Part shown: in pieces, positions 7,601 to 7,782 of the stretch
Layout of the letters: every line of letters starts with the position of its first letter
Numbering within the stretch: position 1 is the stretch's first letter
Assembly: GCA_048498575.1 (NCBI GenBank)
Contig: JBEHXS010000125.1
Location: 1-7,782 of the forward strand
Reading direction: 5' to 3'
Source: DASZQY01 sp048498575
GTDB taxonomy: Bacteria; Pseudomonadota; Alphaproteobacteria; Rhizobiales; Kaistiaceae
DNA length: 7,782 nucleotides
Notes under the pieces: generated by a model
Databases searched by the model: none
Told to the model about the DNA's origin: nothing
The model's input: the letters and a program-made list of their open reading frames with translations, nothing else
Program-made: the position numbers and the translations under genes

Positions 7601-7668
7601 GCGGTCGCCGAAATCCAGCCCAATTCCAACCCAAGTCCACGGTCAGCAACGCCACGTTTGGCGCCGAA
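7601..7668 (-). other. ftsI-murE intergenic gap with small hairpin
   Basis: This 68-nt gap is the only sizeable non-coding stretch in the window and is visibly less GC-rich than the genes around it. Five bases after the ftsI stop it holds a perfect 5-bp inverted repeat, CGCCA (7663-7659) and TGGCG (7654-7650), around an AACG loop. Two further G-U pairs could extend it in RNA. No run of T follows, so it is not a standard intrinsic terminator. I see no convincing -35/-10 pair; TTGCTG at 7650-7645 has only a poor GAATTG-like partner 17 nt on. The gap may act as an mRNA structure or a weak internal promoter region, or may be plain spacer. Confidence 0.5.
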
Positions 7669-7782
7669 CTAGTTCGACGCCAGCACAGCGCTCAAGTCTT
7701 TGTCCACACGCGGCTCGACCCCGAGCAGCGCCGCCGAACGGCGGATAATCGCACCAACAGCCGGCGCCGCATTCGATCCGGC
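7669..7782 (-). CDS. ftsI: FtsI (penicillin-binding protein 3), C-terminal end, partial
   Basis: Only the last 37 codons and the TAG stop (7671-7669) are in the window; the 5' part lies beyond the right edge. The visible peptide contains NAAPAVGAIIRR and then LLGVEPRVDK, which resembles the end of the transpeptidase domain of alphaproteobacterial FtsI, where an N-A-A-P segment is followed by the last helix and a short tail. No catalytic motif (SxxK, SxN, KTG) can be seen because those lie upstream. FtsI is the septum-specific class B penicillin-binding protein that crosslinks new peptidoglycan and partners the glycosyltransferase FtsW, encoded five genes downstream. The identification rests on this short tail plus position directly before murE, where ftsI sits in most proteobacterial dcw clusters. 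Another class B PBP gene cannot be excluded from the tail alone. Confidence 0.85.
   Translation of the reverse strand, partial: AGSNAAPAVGAIIRRSAALLGVEPRVDKDLSAVLASN

Noticed and set aside
7650..7663. Hairpin after ftsI as an intrinsic terminator.
   Set aside because: The stem has only five Watson-Crick pairs and no T-run follows on the minus strand, so it does not fit a Rho-independent terminator.
1..7782. A hidden novel system such as a defence island, mobile element, RNA gene or CRISPR array.
   Set aside because: Almost every base belongs to seven intact or edge-truncated dcw genes in the conventional order. I saw no direct-repeat array, no insertion-sequence ends, no tRNA-like structure and no change in base composition indicating insertion.

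Overview
This window is a stretch of the division and cell wall (dcw) cluster of a high-GC alphaproteobacterium, most likely in the order Hyphomicrobiales (Rhizobiales). That placement is an inference from protein style (the FtsW N-terminus with its WWWTIDK segment, the MurG LFPAEALA segment after the glycine loop), the very GC-rich third codon positions, and the gene order. I cannot name the genus. All seven genes are on the minus strand, so transcription runs from high to low coordinates. The order is ftsI (3' end only), murE, murF, mraY, murD, ftsW, murG (3' end missing).

Layout in direction of transcription: the last 37 codons of ftsI (7782-7669); a 68-nt gap with a small hairpin; murE (7600-6146); murF (6149-4695), starting with GTG inside the murE stop; mraY (4693-3608), 1 nt after murF; murD (3597-2194), 10 nt after mraY; ftsW (2194-1040), sharing one base with the murD stop; murG (1037 to beyond position 1), 2 nt after ftsW with a TTG start. 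Apart from the gap before murE there is essentially no non-coding DNA. I see no RNA genes, mobile elements, CRISPR or terminators.

The genes form one pathway. MurD, MurE and MurF add D-Glu, meso-diaminopimelate and D-Ala-D-Ala to the UDP-MurNAc peptide in the cytoplasm. MraY moves the product onto undecaprenyl phosphate (lipid I). MurG adds GlcNAc (lipid II). FtsW and FtsI polymerise and crosslink septal peptidoglycan. Every complete enzyme has normal length and intact recognisable active-site motifs, so the cluster looks functional.

I looked for an unusual system on both strands and did not find one. Long plus-strand open frames are antisense shadows of the mur/fts genes. The points worth a second look are small: translation-coupling junctions, non-ATG starts, and the gap before murE.
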